Assembly (NCBI GenBank): GCA_029834535.1
Contig: JAQMWT010000523.1
Coordinates: 1-64,000, forward strand
Reading direction: 5' to 3'
Source: Chrysophaeum taylorii
Lineage: Eukaryota > Sar > Pelagophyceae > Pelagomonadales > Pelagomonadaceae
Length of the DNA stretch: 64,000 nt
In this document: positions 1-10,432 of the stretch, one piece after another
Layout of the letters: each line of letters starts with the position of its first letter
Numbering within the stretch: position 1 is the stretch's first letter
Program-made: the position numbers and the translations under genes
Notes under the pieces: generated by a model
The model's input: only the letters and a program-made list of their open reading frames with translations
Told to the model about the DNA's origin: nothing
Databases searched by the model: none

Positions 1-589
1 CGTGGCAGAAGACGGGCTTGGGCAAGAGGACGCCGCCTCGCGGGGCGTCTGGCCCTGGCTCTTGTTGATCGTTTGGCGTCGGCGGGCCTTACGGGATACA
101 GGTTGGAGGAGCCTCGGTGACAACGACACGATCGATCATGTATCTGGTACCGTTGCAGTGGCCGCGCGACGGGTCGAGGTTGCGAAGACTTTAAGCTCGC
201 GATCAAAGTGAGCATGCCGTTGGTTGTCAGGGAGTCGAAAACTCGACTGTAAAGAGCGAGGCGTCGGCTTCCGACCCAACCTAGTCGGCCGAAAAGAACT
301 CCGACGCCTCGTCTTCGGAAAAAAAAGGCCGCGGTCATGCGCGCGTTGTCAGCATCGACAACATCGTTTCGACGGGGCGTGAGAATGGCGCGCTGAAAGA
401 GCCGCCGCGGGTCGTGGAAATAGTCTGCGAGGTCGCCGTAGACGGCTTGGAGGATCACTGTCTGGCTCTCGCGCCTACCTGATCCTTACTCTCGCGCCTA
501 TCTGATCCTTACCCTAAATCGAGGGACAAACAGACAGACAGACAAACAAACAGACAGACAGACAAACATCTGTCGATTAGTAGTTAGGA
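1..589 (-). mobile_element. Helitron-like copy A (3' part outside window)
   Basis: Minus-strand copy of a ~1.05-kb repeat seen six times in the window. Its 5' terminus is at 589 (sense start TCCTAACTACTAATCGACAG), followed inwards by a TTTG/TCTG simple repeat. The minus strand around 1-80 encodes a piece of the Helitron/PIF1-type helicase C-terminus (KSQGQ, then a KPVFCH.QLYVAL-like motif), and around 330-450 the upstream helicase motif ILTPRRNDV. The frame between them is broken. It abuts copy B directly, head to tail (CTTG of copy B joined to TC of copy A), a known outcome of rolling-circle transposition. Non-autonomous: no Rep domain is visible. Confidence 0.7.
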
Positions 590-1620
590 CAAGTGCAGGC
601 CAGTAAGTTCACCTAGTCCCAATCTCTAACCCCAGTAAGTTCACCTGGTCCCAGTAAGTTTCGTATAAGTTCACCTGGTTAGTAAGTTCACCCAGCTCAC
701 ACCAACTCCTTTGAGCTCGTCGCTCTCGCCTCCGCCAATCTAAGCTGCTTTGATCCGCACGCGCCGCCAACCTGTGAGTTTACTCTAAAAAACCTTTACT
801 CTAAAAACCCCAGTAAGTTCACTTGGTCCATTAAGCTCACCTGGTCCCTAAGTTCACCTAGTCCCAATCTCAACTCCAGTAAGTTCACCTGGTCCCAGTA
901 AGTTCACCTACAGTGCGCGTGTAGACGCCGGGAGGGGATTATCGGTATTGCGCAGCACGTGTGGGGTAGGGTGGAGTCGTCGACTCAGAAGAGGATATCC
1001 TCGGGGTTGCCGATCGACAGAGAGCCACGTAGAGCTGGACGTGGCAGAAGACGGGCTTCGCCAAGAGGACGCCGACCTCGCGGGGCGTCTGGCCCTGGCT
1101 CTTGGTGATCGTTTGGTGTCGGCGGGCCTTACGGGATACAGGTTGGAGGAGCCTCGGTGACAACGACACGATCGATCATACATCTGGTACCGTTGCAGTG
1201 GCCGTGCGACGGGTCGAGGTTGCGAAGACTTTCAGCTCGCAATCAAAGTCAGCATGCCGTTGGTTGTCAGGGAGTTGAAAACTCTACTGTAAAGAGCGAG
1301 GCGTCGTCTTCCGACCCAGCCTAGTCAGCCGAAAAGAACTCCGACGCCTCGTCTCCGGGAAAAAAGGCCACGGTCATGTGCGCGTTGTCAGCATCGACAA
1401 CATCGTTTCGACGGGGCGTGAGAATGGCGCGCTGAAAGAGCCGCCGCGGGTCGTGGAAATAGTCTGCGAGGTCGCCGTAGACGGTTTGGAGGATCACTGT
1501 CTGGCTCTCGCGCCTACCTGATCCTTACTCTCGCGCCTAACTGATCCTTACCCTAAATCGAGGGACAAACAGACAGACAGACAAACAGACAGACAAACAT
1601 CTGTCGATTAGTAGTTAGGA
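590..1620 (-). mobile_element. Helitron-like copy B, full length
   Basis: Complete 1031-bp minus-strand copy. Sense 5' end TCCTAAC at 1620, preceded by A in the flank (A|TC); sense 3' end CACTTG at 590-595, followed by T. This fits Helitron insertion between A and T, although the 3' end is CTTG rather than the canonical CTRR. About 300 bp at the 3' end (590-910) are degenerate tandem repeats of a ~20-nt quasi-palindromic unit (CCAGTAAGTTCACCTGG). Helicase remnants lie at about 1385-1495 (ILTPRRNDV) and 980-1130 (TITKSQGQTPREVGVLLAKP). No Rep domain, no intact ORF. Confidence 0.72.
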
Positions 1621-1768
1621 TACCCTCCTCCTTACACTTCCTTGCCAACAGAACCCTTGGTGAGGTGGTATTTAGCGAGAAGGTGAGAGATCTCCGTCGT
1701 GGTGGACCACAGACGCCATCATTTTTTTCTTTCCGTGACTCGCTGCCAGGTCGTTCCTCGTCAGCATC

Positions 1769-1930
1769 ATGGTCTACGATCCGTCGCTCGCCGCTCTGGC
1801 GAAGACCTTCAACTGCGAGAAGATGGTCTGCCGCAAGTGCTACGCGCGCCTGCCGCCGCGCGCGAAGAACTGCCGAAAAAAGAAGTGCGGCCATACCAAC
1901 CAGTTACGACCCAAGAAGAAGCTCAAGTAA
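1769..1930 (+). CDS. RPL40: Ribosomal protein eL40 (ubiquitin partner not visible)
   Basis: A 53-residue reading frame that matches eL40 over its whole length: PSLAALAK near the start, a zinc-binding set of cysteines (CEKMVCRKC ... [11 protein letters not shown]) and the lysine-rich end RPKKKLK. eL40 is a 60S subunit protein, normally made as the C-terminal part of a ubiquitin fusion and released by cleavage after Gly-Gly. Here no ubiquitin codons precede the ATG, and the Helitron pair ends 148 bp upstream. A splice acceptor-like CAG lies just before the ATG (about 1764) and a donor-like GTGAGAG near 1684, so an upstream ubiquitin exon beyond the Helitrons is possible. The start codon is the first ATG in frame with the eL40 homology. 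Confidence 0.85.
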   Translation: MVYDPSLAALAKTFNCEKMVCRKCYARLPPRAKNCRKKKCGHTNQLRPKKKLK

Positions 1931-2692
1931 GCATGCGCGGTCGTCCACGCCGCTACTGCGGGCGCCTAGGTAGATAGGCTGGCTGGTTGGTTTCCTGTCG
2001 CCGACGTCGCATAATATCGGCAGCAACTTATTTTCCCCCAGCCTCACCAACATCGCGGGGTATGTCGGTCGGTCGGTCGGGGACAAGGGGTCATGTTGTG
2101 GACGAGGTGTGGCGTGTCTCGATTGTAGTCCGGAAGAGAATCAACATGTCAACGACCAGACTAACTAGTTAACTACCTAAATAACGATAGGCCAGCCCGG
2201 TGGGCGCAGGCTAATATGGGATCACGGCGCTGGGATTAGGAGAGTCACCGCGTGTGAAGACGAAGGGCGACGAAAAGGTGAGGCGGAGGGAGTGATCATC
2301 AGGCTAGTCGCCATGCGACGCGGAGAACGCGATGGTCCGACGACCAAATCGTCGCGAACTTTTCCGTCTGAGCCCTCCGGCCATGCCACGTCCCGCTGCG
2401 CGCGAACGAACGTTCCGGCTCCCAACACCGGCCCGCCCGACGACCTTGACTAACTAATTTGCTAACCCCGAGGACCTTACTAACCTTACCCCCACAAAAT
2501 AGTACTATCTCTCTCAGAGAGGGGACGTCACGGTGCGACACGGTTGAGGTCAGATCATGTATTGAATGTTAGAAGCTGCGAAGGGCATTTCTTCCCTAGG
2601 ATAAAATTCGGGACTTATGCGCCTTGAGACGCTTGGCGTCGCGGGCGCAACGTGACTGAGGATAGCCGCCGCCGCCGCCGTAGCCGCCGCCG
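1931..2692. other. Intergenic spacer containing a dispersed repeat
   Basis: No convincing gene. It holds the eL40 3' flank, short CTAACTAAC-type runs, and a ~180-bp block (about 2267-2450) that recurs at about 27285-27450. Small reading frames on either strand have no recognisable similarity. Confidence 0.5.
2267..2450 (+). repeat. Dispersed repeat, copy 1
   Basis: Degenerate copy of the block at 27285-27450, in the same orientation. Shared landmarks in order are GTGATCATCA, GTCGCCATGCGACG, CGCGATG, TTCCGTCTG.GCCC, CCGGCCAT and CGAACGTTCCGGCT. No terminal repeats or target duplication were recognised. Confidence 0.6.
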
Positions 2693-3579
2693 ATGGCGGA
2701 ATCTGTCATCGGGCTCTTTCGGTCGCAGCTCCAGATTGGCGGGAGCAGCGACTCGGAGTCTTCGGGGGGAACAAAGAAGCCAGACGAGCTTAGACGAGCC
2801 GCACGATGCGAGTTCATGAATCTCGAGGGCCGTTGCGTGCCACACGGCGAGGGCGTGTATGAGGTGCCACGCGCGATGCCGGCGGACCAGGCCGAAGTGG
2901 TGAAAATGGAGGTCGACGGGCTGTACGATAGTGGAAAATTCACTGATCGCGGCGCGAGCTTGTCGACCAAGGACGTGTTTGTGCGGGACTTGAAGTCCAA
3001 GGACGTGGTGTACCGCGCCGTGGACGCGTGCTGCCACACCATCGAGAAGCTATGCGGCAACCTCGTTACGTACAGCAAACACGAGGTATTCATCATCATC
3101 TACGACGCTTCGCGCCAAGCAGGCCTCGAAAAGCACTGCGACGGCACGAGTAAGGCACAGCGGCAAACGCTGCTCATCACTCTGAGCGACCCGGACGGCT
3201 ACGTCGCCGGTGGCACGCGCTTCTTTCCCAAGGGCCGTCAGGACGCGGGTTCGTCGTTTCTCGGCCGGAAGCAGCCCCGCCTGACCCGTTTGTGGTGCGG
3301 CCGAACCAGGGCTGCGCCGTCATCTTTCCCCCCGAGCTCGAGCACGAGGGGGTCCCCATCCTCAGAGGACGACGGCATGTCGTCGCCGTATTCACCAAAG
3401 ACGGGAGCCAGGCGAGCACGCACGAGAAGCTCAAACTGCGCAAAGAACAGTACGAGGCCGCCCTCGCCTTCGAGCTCCAGGCAATCAAGGAGAGCGTCAT
3501 GACTCGCATGTCCGTGACTCGCCGCCGCGGCGCTGGTACGTCGACTTTTTCGTCGTCGTCGTCGTCGTCTACCTCGTGA
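2693..3579 (+). CDS. 2-oxoglutarate/Fe(II) dioxygenase, prolyl-hydroxylase-like
   Basis: Prolyl 4-hydroxylase-type oxygenases use Fe(II), O2 and 2-oxoglutarate to hydroxylate protein side chains. The metal-binding HxD motif is H148-C-D150; the distal half has RPNQGCAVIFP followed by LEHEG (second metal His) and GRRH (an Arg suited to 2OG binding). The proximal and distal halves lie in different frames. Removing 3237-3274 (38 nt, GTCAGG...AAGCAG) joins them in frame as FPKG-PPPDPFVV, so a very short intron is the best explanation; a sequencing indel is the alternative. The mature protein would be about 282 residues, ending in a serine run. The substrate is unknown. No signal peptide is evident. 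Confidence 0.75.
3237..3274 (+). other. Candidate 38-nt intron in the dioxygenase gene
   Basis: Begins GTCAGG and ends GCAG. Removal restores one frame across the conserved jelly-roll core. The size is at the low end for spliceosomal introns, so an indel is not excluded. Confidence 0.5.
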
Positions 3580-3912
3580 TTTTGATGATATCTCGCTTCC
3601 CACCAAAGCGCGGGAGTGCATGATTGCCCCGCCTCCCTCCATTCCCCACCCCTCCCGCCCCCTCCCCTCCCCTCCTTTTAGAACGCCATCATCCTCTTCT
3701 TCCTCCCCGTGGGAGCACGGCCGCCGCCGCCGCCGCCGGGGGAAGCAAGCTCGTGTACAGACGCCACGTGCTCGACTGGGGCCCCCTCGAGAAGAATCGC
3801 CATCTTTTTGCCACCCCCGTACTTCTTCCTTTTCCAGGCCGAATCTGACATTTTTATTCAGGTACTTTTATCACATGTATACATTGTACTACTTACTACT
3901 ACGAAACATATT
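3580..3912. other. Short spacer, pyrimidine-rich
   Basis: C/T-rich stretch with CCGCCG and TCTTCTTCC runs between two plus-strand genes. The frame of the next gene stays open upstream of its first good methionine, but the sequence is low-complexity and is treated as 5' UTR. Confidence 0.5.
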
Positions 3913-5459
3913 ATGGCCACCACCGATTCGTCATCGTCGTCGACGTTTTCCGGCGATTCGTGGCCCGAACTGGCTGGGTGCAGCGAGGCGACGGCGACGT
4001 TGAAGTGCCAGGGAGGCAGGCGGCCTTGCCTCGACGTTCGGCTCGCGGGGCTGACGGGGCTCCGGTTCCTCGAGGTTCGGAAGGCCCAGCTCGAACGGCT
4101 CGACGAGTCGCAGTGCCTCCAACGGCTGCGTGACCTGTCGCTGGCCGACAACGCCCTCGGGCCGGTGGTAAAGCCCGAGACCGCTTTCCTCGGGTGCGGG
4201 CAGCTGCGGTCGCTCGACTTGAGCGGGAACGGACTCGAGTCGCTGCCGAAATCACTCCCCGAGTCGCTCGAGACCCTCAACGTGTCCCGGAACAGGCTCG
4301 AGGCGCTCGACGCTTCCGAGACGCAGATCCGACGGCTGATTGCCTCGGACAATCGCATCGAAAACGTCTCTGGTGGGGCACGACGGCTCCAGGAACTCTG
4401 CCTGCGTCGCAACGCGCTCTCGACGCTCGCGCGGTTCGCGTGCCCCGAGCTCCGCGACCTCGACGTCGCGGACAACAGGCTCGTCGAGGTCGATCTTCTC
4501 TTGGAACGGTGCCCCAAGATCGCCAGGATCGATCTCTCGGGTAACCCGCTCGTCGACAAGAAGCTCGCGAGAGCGGCCGCCGACGGCTCGTCTAAAAAGT
4601 TATTCGACGCGCTGCGCAAGGGAAGTCCAAGGCGCAGCTCAAACACAAAGAGCCGCCGCGCCTTTTTCGAGGCGGCGAGAGGCGCGTCGTCGTCGCGTCG
4701 AAGGAGGCGCTCGCGATTCGACCGCACGTCGTCGCGTGCGTCCTTCGCGTATCGTCGCCCTACGTCTTCGCGCCCGACGCCGACGACGACTTCGAAGCCC
4801 TCGTCGGCCTCGAGGACCTACAGATCGACCACAACGAAGACCTCGCGGCGGCAAGGAAGACCTTCGATGAATTCCTCGCTTCCCAGACGAGACTCCACGC
4901 CAAAGGCCGACGCCGCGCCGCGATCGGAACTCACGCCCTCGAAGCCATCGCGTGGCCGCTCGCGTACGTCGCTGCCGACGACGTCGACTTTCTCCCGATT
5001 GCTGGCGGCTGGATGCGCGAGAAGGGCCGGGTCTCGGCCCGCAAATTCGCGGCAGATCTCGCGGCTGGGAAAAACTCCAGCCTCAAGCATGCCGCTAAGC
5101 AACTCCTCGCCGCCCCAAAGCTTGCGCACCTCGTCGATGCCCGAGGCACCGTCTTGTCGGTCCCACCCCTCTCCAACGCCTACGACACCCGCATTACCCT
5201 CGACACAAAATCCGGCGTCTTTTTGGAAGTTTCCGCCGCCGAAGCCAAGGACGATTCTCACGTCCGCGCCGCGGCCCTCCACCTTCTGAATGACGCGATC
5301 GCTCTCTTCGAACAACAAGCACCTGGCCGCACGGTCATGGTCGAGCCCGTCGACGTCGTCTACGACTTTGACCGCACGCTCCTCCGATCCTCCTTTCCCG
5401 ACCGAGACGAGCTCCTTTCCTTGCCTCCGCTCCCCGACCTTCCTCACCCGCAGGATTAA
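3913..5459 (+). CDS. LRRC47: LRRC47-like protein (LRR + PheRS-beta B3/B4 domain)
   Basis: The first half carries about seven leucine-rich repeats (LRFLEV, LRDLSLADN, LRSLDLSGNGLESLP, LETLNVSRNRLE and so on). The second half reads as the B3/B4 domain shared with phenylalanyl-tRNA synthetase beta (IGTHALEAIAWPL ... IAGGWMREKG ... YDTRITLDTKSGVFLEVS ... VMVEPVDVVYDFD). This architecture and length (about 515 residues) match LRRC47, a conserved eukaryotic protein tied to translation. The two halves are in different frames: around 4620 a -1 shift (as if one G were missing in CGCAAGGGAAG) is needed. No reasonable intron was found there, so a sequencing or assembly indel or a real frameshift is likely. 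The start is the ATG giving MATTDSSSS. Confidence 0.78.
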
Positions 5460-6915
5460 TTAACGACGAAATTTTTTTTTTATTTATTTTATTTTATTTT
5501 ATTTCATGCACCCTTGTCTTCTTCGGTCCAAAGTGACTCAGGCAGATGCTTCTAAAATAAAAATTCGACTGCCTGGGGAGTGTGGTGGTGGGCGCAAAGG
5601 AAGTCCTGGGAAAGGGTTTTTGTGCGCAGAACTCTCCTCCCTCACCCTCTATTCGACGCGTGTAGGTGCGTGTGGCGCTCTGGGTGGACACCGAGTCCTT
5701 CATGAAGTTCTTCTTCTAATACTATTATTCTTGTTATTATAACCATTATTATGTCGGTTCATACTATACACCTCGGCGGCAATTTTTGTGCTCCTCCCAT
5801 GGAGGGTGCGGTTCCGGGCCCGTCTACCCAGGGGCGATTCCGCCAGTGGAGGACAGGCTCCATCTTCTTCTGGGTGCGGTTCCTTTCCACACGCACGCTA
5901 TCTGCTGTCAAGAGACATGTATGTGGCTCGCGCGCGCGATGACGATTTTCATTGTAGGACCACCGCGGTCGTCTGTGGTCTTTCCTTCTTTCTTTCTTTG
6001 ATCATTTACTCTGGTCGATTGAGCCTGGGATTCGCAAAACATAGTAATAATCGTGGGCGGCACGCAGTGCTACTATCCAAATGGTTTTTGTTTGTTTGCT
6101 TGTTTGTTTTGTTCCTCCTGAAGTGACGTGGGCGAGTAGTAAAGCAAACCTCGCCTGGTTTTTTTTGGACACAACATGCGATGGGCAGATCCCTTTCCCA
6201 CCTTTTTACGGGCTTGGATTGCCCCTTCTCCCTGAGTGGTAGCGGCTTCGTGGCCGCCCTGGCTCTGAAACCAAATCCCAAACTTTTTGTTTTTTCAAGC
6301 CCCAAACAGCCTGTCCCCATGCGCCTTCACCATATGTTTTTTTTCTGCTTCCGTCTCCCCCCTCCATCTCTTTCTCCCTTCCTGCTTGCTTTTTCCGCCC
6401 ACGTCGTTCTGAACCAAGCTCCTTGCGCCCTCGCAATTCGCGCTCTTTTCGCATTGCCCTTCTGCTTCGTCTTCTCCTACCTTTCTCTCTTTTTCTTGTT
6501 TGCTCTGCTTCCTTTTTTGTTGTCCTCACCCTTCTTTTCCCTCTCCTGTCTCTCGTGCTTGCTTCTACTGTCCTCTTTGCGCTTTGTTGCTTTCTTCTTC
6601 GCCGTCCTCTGCGATCGCCCCTGGTCTTTTCTTCATTCTCTTTCTCCCTCCCTCTCTCCTTCTGCAGTCTTCCATTTTGGCTCTTCAAGCCCGGGAGTTG
6701 CTTGGTATGGAATGGGTGTTCCGGCTTTCGTTGGGCGACGCCTCAGCTTGCTATGTAGCAGCATCCATCTTCGCTCGACATTTCACGCGTTGCGTCAACC
6801 TCCTGCCTTACCAGTGCCGCGGGCTTGGATTTCTCCATGCACTTTAGGTGCTTAATGCGGCGACGGCGGCCGTGGCGGCTCTGCCTCCGAATCATGTCTC
6901 AACAACTCTTCTTAA
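5460..6915. other. Gene-poor spacer left of the copia insertion
   Basis: A/T runs follow the LRRC47 stop, then mixed sequence, then a long polypyrimidine stretch (about 6290-6680). The open frames over it (for example 6181-6855) are low-complexity Phe/Leu/Ser runs without recognisable domains. Confidence 0.5.
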
Positions 6916-6920
6916 GTCAC
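6916..6920. repeat. Target-site duplication (GTCAC), left
   Basis: GTCAC directly precedes the left LTR and recurs directly after the right LTR (19398-19402). Five bases is the usual Ty1/copia duplication length. Confidence 0.85.
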
Positions 6921-7324
6921 TGGAGAGATTTGACCCTCTCCGGGTACATGGTAGAGACTGCGTGCAGTCTTAGGCGTGTACAGACCATTCCGCTTGTCAC
7001 ATGCTACTACACAAGGTAGGGATTTAAGCCCTAACTCCTTAAGGACATTAGGTCCCATAGAAGCGTTTACACTGACAACGAGGAACGAAGTCCCTGTTAA
7101 TTAAACAGAAAACCCCGTACCTGACGGTACGCACCTGGAGGCCTACTCCATGTTGGAAAAGAGCTTCAGAAAGAGTCAGTGGGTTCTTCATAGTCATGAA
7201 AATATATAATTGCGGAAGGGTAAGGAAGGAAGGAGGGAAAGCCGTATTACGGAGAGAAAACCCTCGTGTAGAGATAGGTGTGAAATGTTCCAGTGTCGCA
7301 CACATAATAGTGTAGCTCTCTGGA
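6921..7324 (-). repeat. 3' LTR of the copia element
   Basis: 404 bp, nearly identical to 19001-19397. Plus-strand ends are TGGAGAG... and ...CTCTCTGGA, that is, sense TCCAGAGAG...CTCTCCA, ending in CA but starting TC rather than TG. A short purine tract (sense GAGGGGG) abuts it at 7325, as expected for second-strand priming. Confidence 0.9.
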
Positions 7325-10300
7325 CCCCCTCAACGTGTGGAAACGGTTTATGCATTTCAGACGTTCTTGAGGCGGAACTTGTGCAATATACATGAGAACA
7401 GTGAACAATGGAACAAACAACAACAGAACAGGACAAATTAATTATGATGTCGAGCGTGTTGTGATGTTACGCAAAGAAGCTGTATCGGTATCCACAACAT
7501 CAGATGTGTGGTCCAATTCATCTTCGCTATTATCGTCCAGTTCCTTTAACTCTGGAGAAGACGAATTATGATCATCAGAGGATAGGTCGTTAGCAGTGTT
7601 GGTATTGTGCGTAGTCATTGCATCACTCAAGGTGACATGACAGACGAAAGGAAAGACATAGCAGCATCTGGTGTAAGAGCGTGTAGATCCATGCAGAATA
7701 GAAATGAAAGAACAGCGATCATGTGCATCAGACATTGAATTGTGGGACGTGATGTCGTTGTGGGTGGAGTAGGTGAGGTATTTTGGTGATGAATTTTGAG
7801 GAGGTGTTGTATGAGTGTGGTGTGTGATCAGGTTTTAGTGTACATATGTGTGGGTGTCTAACCATAGCTTATGTTGAGATCCTGTGTAGTTGGTGTTTTG
7901 TGTTGGGGTTGGTTGTGTGTGGTTGTATTGTGGATGTGTTGTTTTAGTGGTCTGTTGATGTGTGTGTGGTTGTTAGTGGTGTGGGTGTGTGTTGTTTTGT
8001 TGGTAGTAGTTTCATTTGTTTTTATTGTTTGGTGGGTGTGTTTGGAGTTGTTGTTGGTTGTTTGTGTGTTGATGGTTACGGTTATGTTAACTATCCATTG
8101 GTGAGGAATTGGGGAGTTAGGAGAGTAGGAGATCTACGGATTAGCTGTGTGGGAGAGAGTTGATGAGCTGCTGCGTCAATTGTTGAAAAACTCGATGAGC
8201 CTCATTATAAGTATCTGTTAAAGGGGGCGGCGTGGTGCTGGGGGTGGTCAAGGGTAACAGACTAGGGGCAGTTTAGGGTGGAGAGTTTGGTTGTTGGGGG
8301 GTGGGTTTGGGGAGCTGCCATAGCTGCGATAAGCGACTGAGAAATGATCGGGGGACAATACAGCCGAGGGGCGCGATTATGATTCCTGGGTGCAAATGCC
8401 CCCAAATCTGCAAAGACTTGCCAACGATTTTGTCTACCAAGACCCATGCTTGATGTTCTCGATCACTTGCGTGTTTAAATTTTCGTCCCTTCTCTTGCAT
8501 CTGTGTGAGTGCTGACTTTATTGCCAGCGCTAGTTGTTGTCTCGCCCATCAACTGTGTTCGGTAATTAAGTGGAGACTCGGATAAAGACCGAACCCTTCT
8601 TTAATTAATTTGGTATACCGATTCGCCGTATTGCGTTTGAAAGGGCTTTATCTGGCGTGGGTTCTCGAGCGGTGATTGTCGATCGCGCTGCTGCAAAGAG
8701 GTGAAGCCAGCACTGGGGTCCTTATGGGTGTGGAAGGGTGGGGGTCTGATGTCAAACTTGAGGTGGAAGGTTCGATTTAGAAGTATTGGGAGGTGTGGTG
8801 TGTGAACGACATCGGGGGGTAGGTTAGTTAAGGGGAACGGATAGGTGAGACTCTTGGGGATGTTTGGGGGGACGACTGAGTGTGAGAGAGTGGCGAGGGA
8901 AGGAGGAGTTACAACTGTCATCAATGGTTGAGTTGGGTTGTGTGTTTGGTATCTGGTGATGGGTAGCGGGTGGGCGATTAGTCGATCGGTGAGACATCTT
9001 CAGAAGACGTATGATCTGAAAAGACATCATATGTCCGAAGGGTAGCCACCTGGATTAGCACATTTTTTAAGGCAGTTTGCTGTCAAGTGATAGTTGACGA
9101 AAAAAATATTTAAGCATTGGCGGTAACGTCTCGGAAGAAGTTACGTCAAATTGGTGGGAAACATCATTAACGAAGCGTTCGACAAGCACGTTATTAGCTC
9201 ATCAGGGTTGGTCACTATACATTTTATCTTCAACAGACTGTAACAAAGACCAAGCTGCTACAGAATCTCAAGATTTACACTCGAAATAAGGGCAGCTGAA
9301 GTAAGAGCATGGCGTTATCGTCAAGGTTAACAATGACTTTAGGGGCAGATCAACTTTAAAGGGATGTTGCGTCTGCATGTTCGTCGTTTGCCTCTTTGTG
9401 AGCTGTGTTAATTATGCCAATTGACTTTCCAAGGCGGAGGATTATAGCTCTTGTGTGGGCAGCTGGATCATTGAAACAAGAGAGTTGGAAGGGATGCTGA
9501 CTGTTGCGAATTAAAGCTATCCCTGGTGTGACATTGCACATCACACAAATCAACAATAAGAAAGGCGCGGTACGTCAAAGCAGTGCGATGCATGTTGCTC
9601 AGACGCGAGATGATCCTCATATTTGGCGAATCCTGTCAGTGTTCATCTTCATACAGATGATGAGCACGCTGGTGTGCCCGGCATCTCAGTTTTTTTTATT
9701 GTGAGCACTTTGTACAGTCACATGTACTTTGACAACCCCTTTAATGGGTGGGAAAGCGAACAGATGAAGGCGTATCCCTTCATTAGGAGATATAGCGGGG
9801 CGTTCCGATGCGCTTTGCTTTGAGGCACAGCAATGAACTGGGTACTGGACGTTATCTACAAACTCTGTCTGTTGTGCTTCCATAAGCAGCTGCTGCAAAA
9901 GACTTATCCAGCACTGGGGATCCTTATGTTGCGGAATGTGAAAATGGTGGCGAAGAACCAAGAGCAGTAACGTTCCCGGCATCATCGCCAGTAACGTCAA
10001 ACTGCAGTGTTTGAGCAGGAAATGCACTCAGACTTCGCTGCGTGCGATTTAGACTGTTGTTGGACAGTTGCCTGGCTGGGCGCCTTGGGCGTCACGGGCG
10101 TAGATTGATGTCCTTGAGCCACCGACAAATAGGTGATGTGATGCTTTCCGATTAATGGGAACTAGTCGTGTAGGGTGCAACGCTAATGGAGTTAGCTAGT
10201 TAGAGCATTAAAGGTGGGGATAGTGACAGTGCACCACCGCGACCGACCACGGTTCAGGTAGAGTGGCGTCGACTCGCAGCATCTTTGTTTTTAGTGGGAT

Positions 10301-10432
10301 TCATCAAGAAAGGAATCTCCACATCACGTCTTTTTATTGCATTTCACATTTTAGCGAGCCAATATTCCTTTACATAGCAGGTTCGTTTAAATTTTAAATG
10401 TCATGTCTTTCGGACATAATGAAGGGTAATGA
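7325..10432 (-). other. Long 3' region of the copia element
   Basis: A 3.1-kb stretch between RNase H and the 3' LTR. It has a TG-rich section (7800-8100), an acidic 97-residue open frame on the minus strand (7442-7735, Asp/Ser/Glu-rich end, no known domain), and two diverged versions of one block near 8640-8760 and 9835-9990 (shared GCTGCTGCAAA, CCAGCACTGGGG.TCCTTATG, GTCAAACT). It could be captured or decayed coding DNA; no function is recognised. Confidence 0.5.

Noticed and set aside
590-910. CAGTAAGTTCACC repeats as an array of splice donors or a CRISPR-like array
   Set aside because: Units are adjacent and degenerate with no unique spacers, and are always at the Helitron 3' end; one G short of a donor consensus.
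6181-6855. 224-codon frame in the polypyrimidine stretch
   Set aside because: Phe/Leu/Ser low complexity from C/T-rich DNA; no domain and codon use unlike neighbours.
7871-8163. Val/Cys/Trp-rich plus frames in the TG-rich part of the copia element
   Set aside because: Direct translation of TG-rich DNA, antisense to the element.
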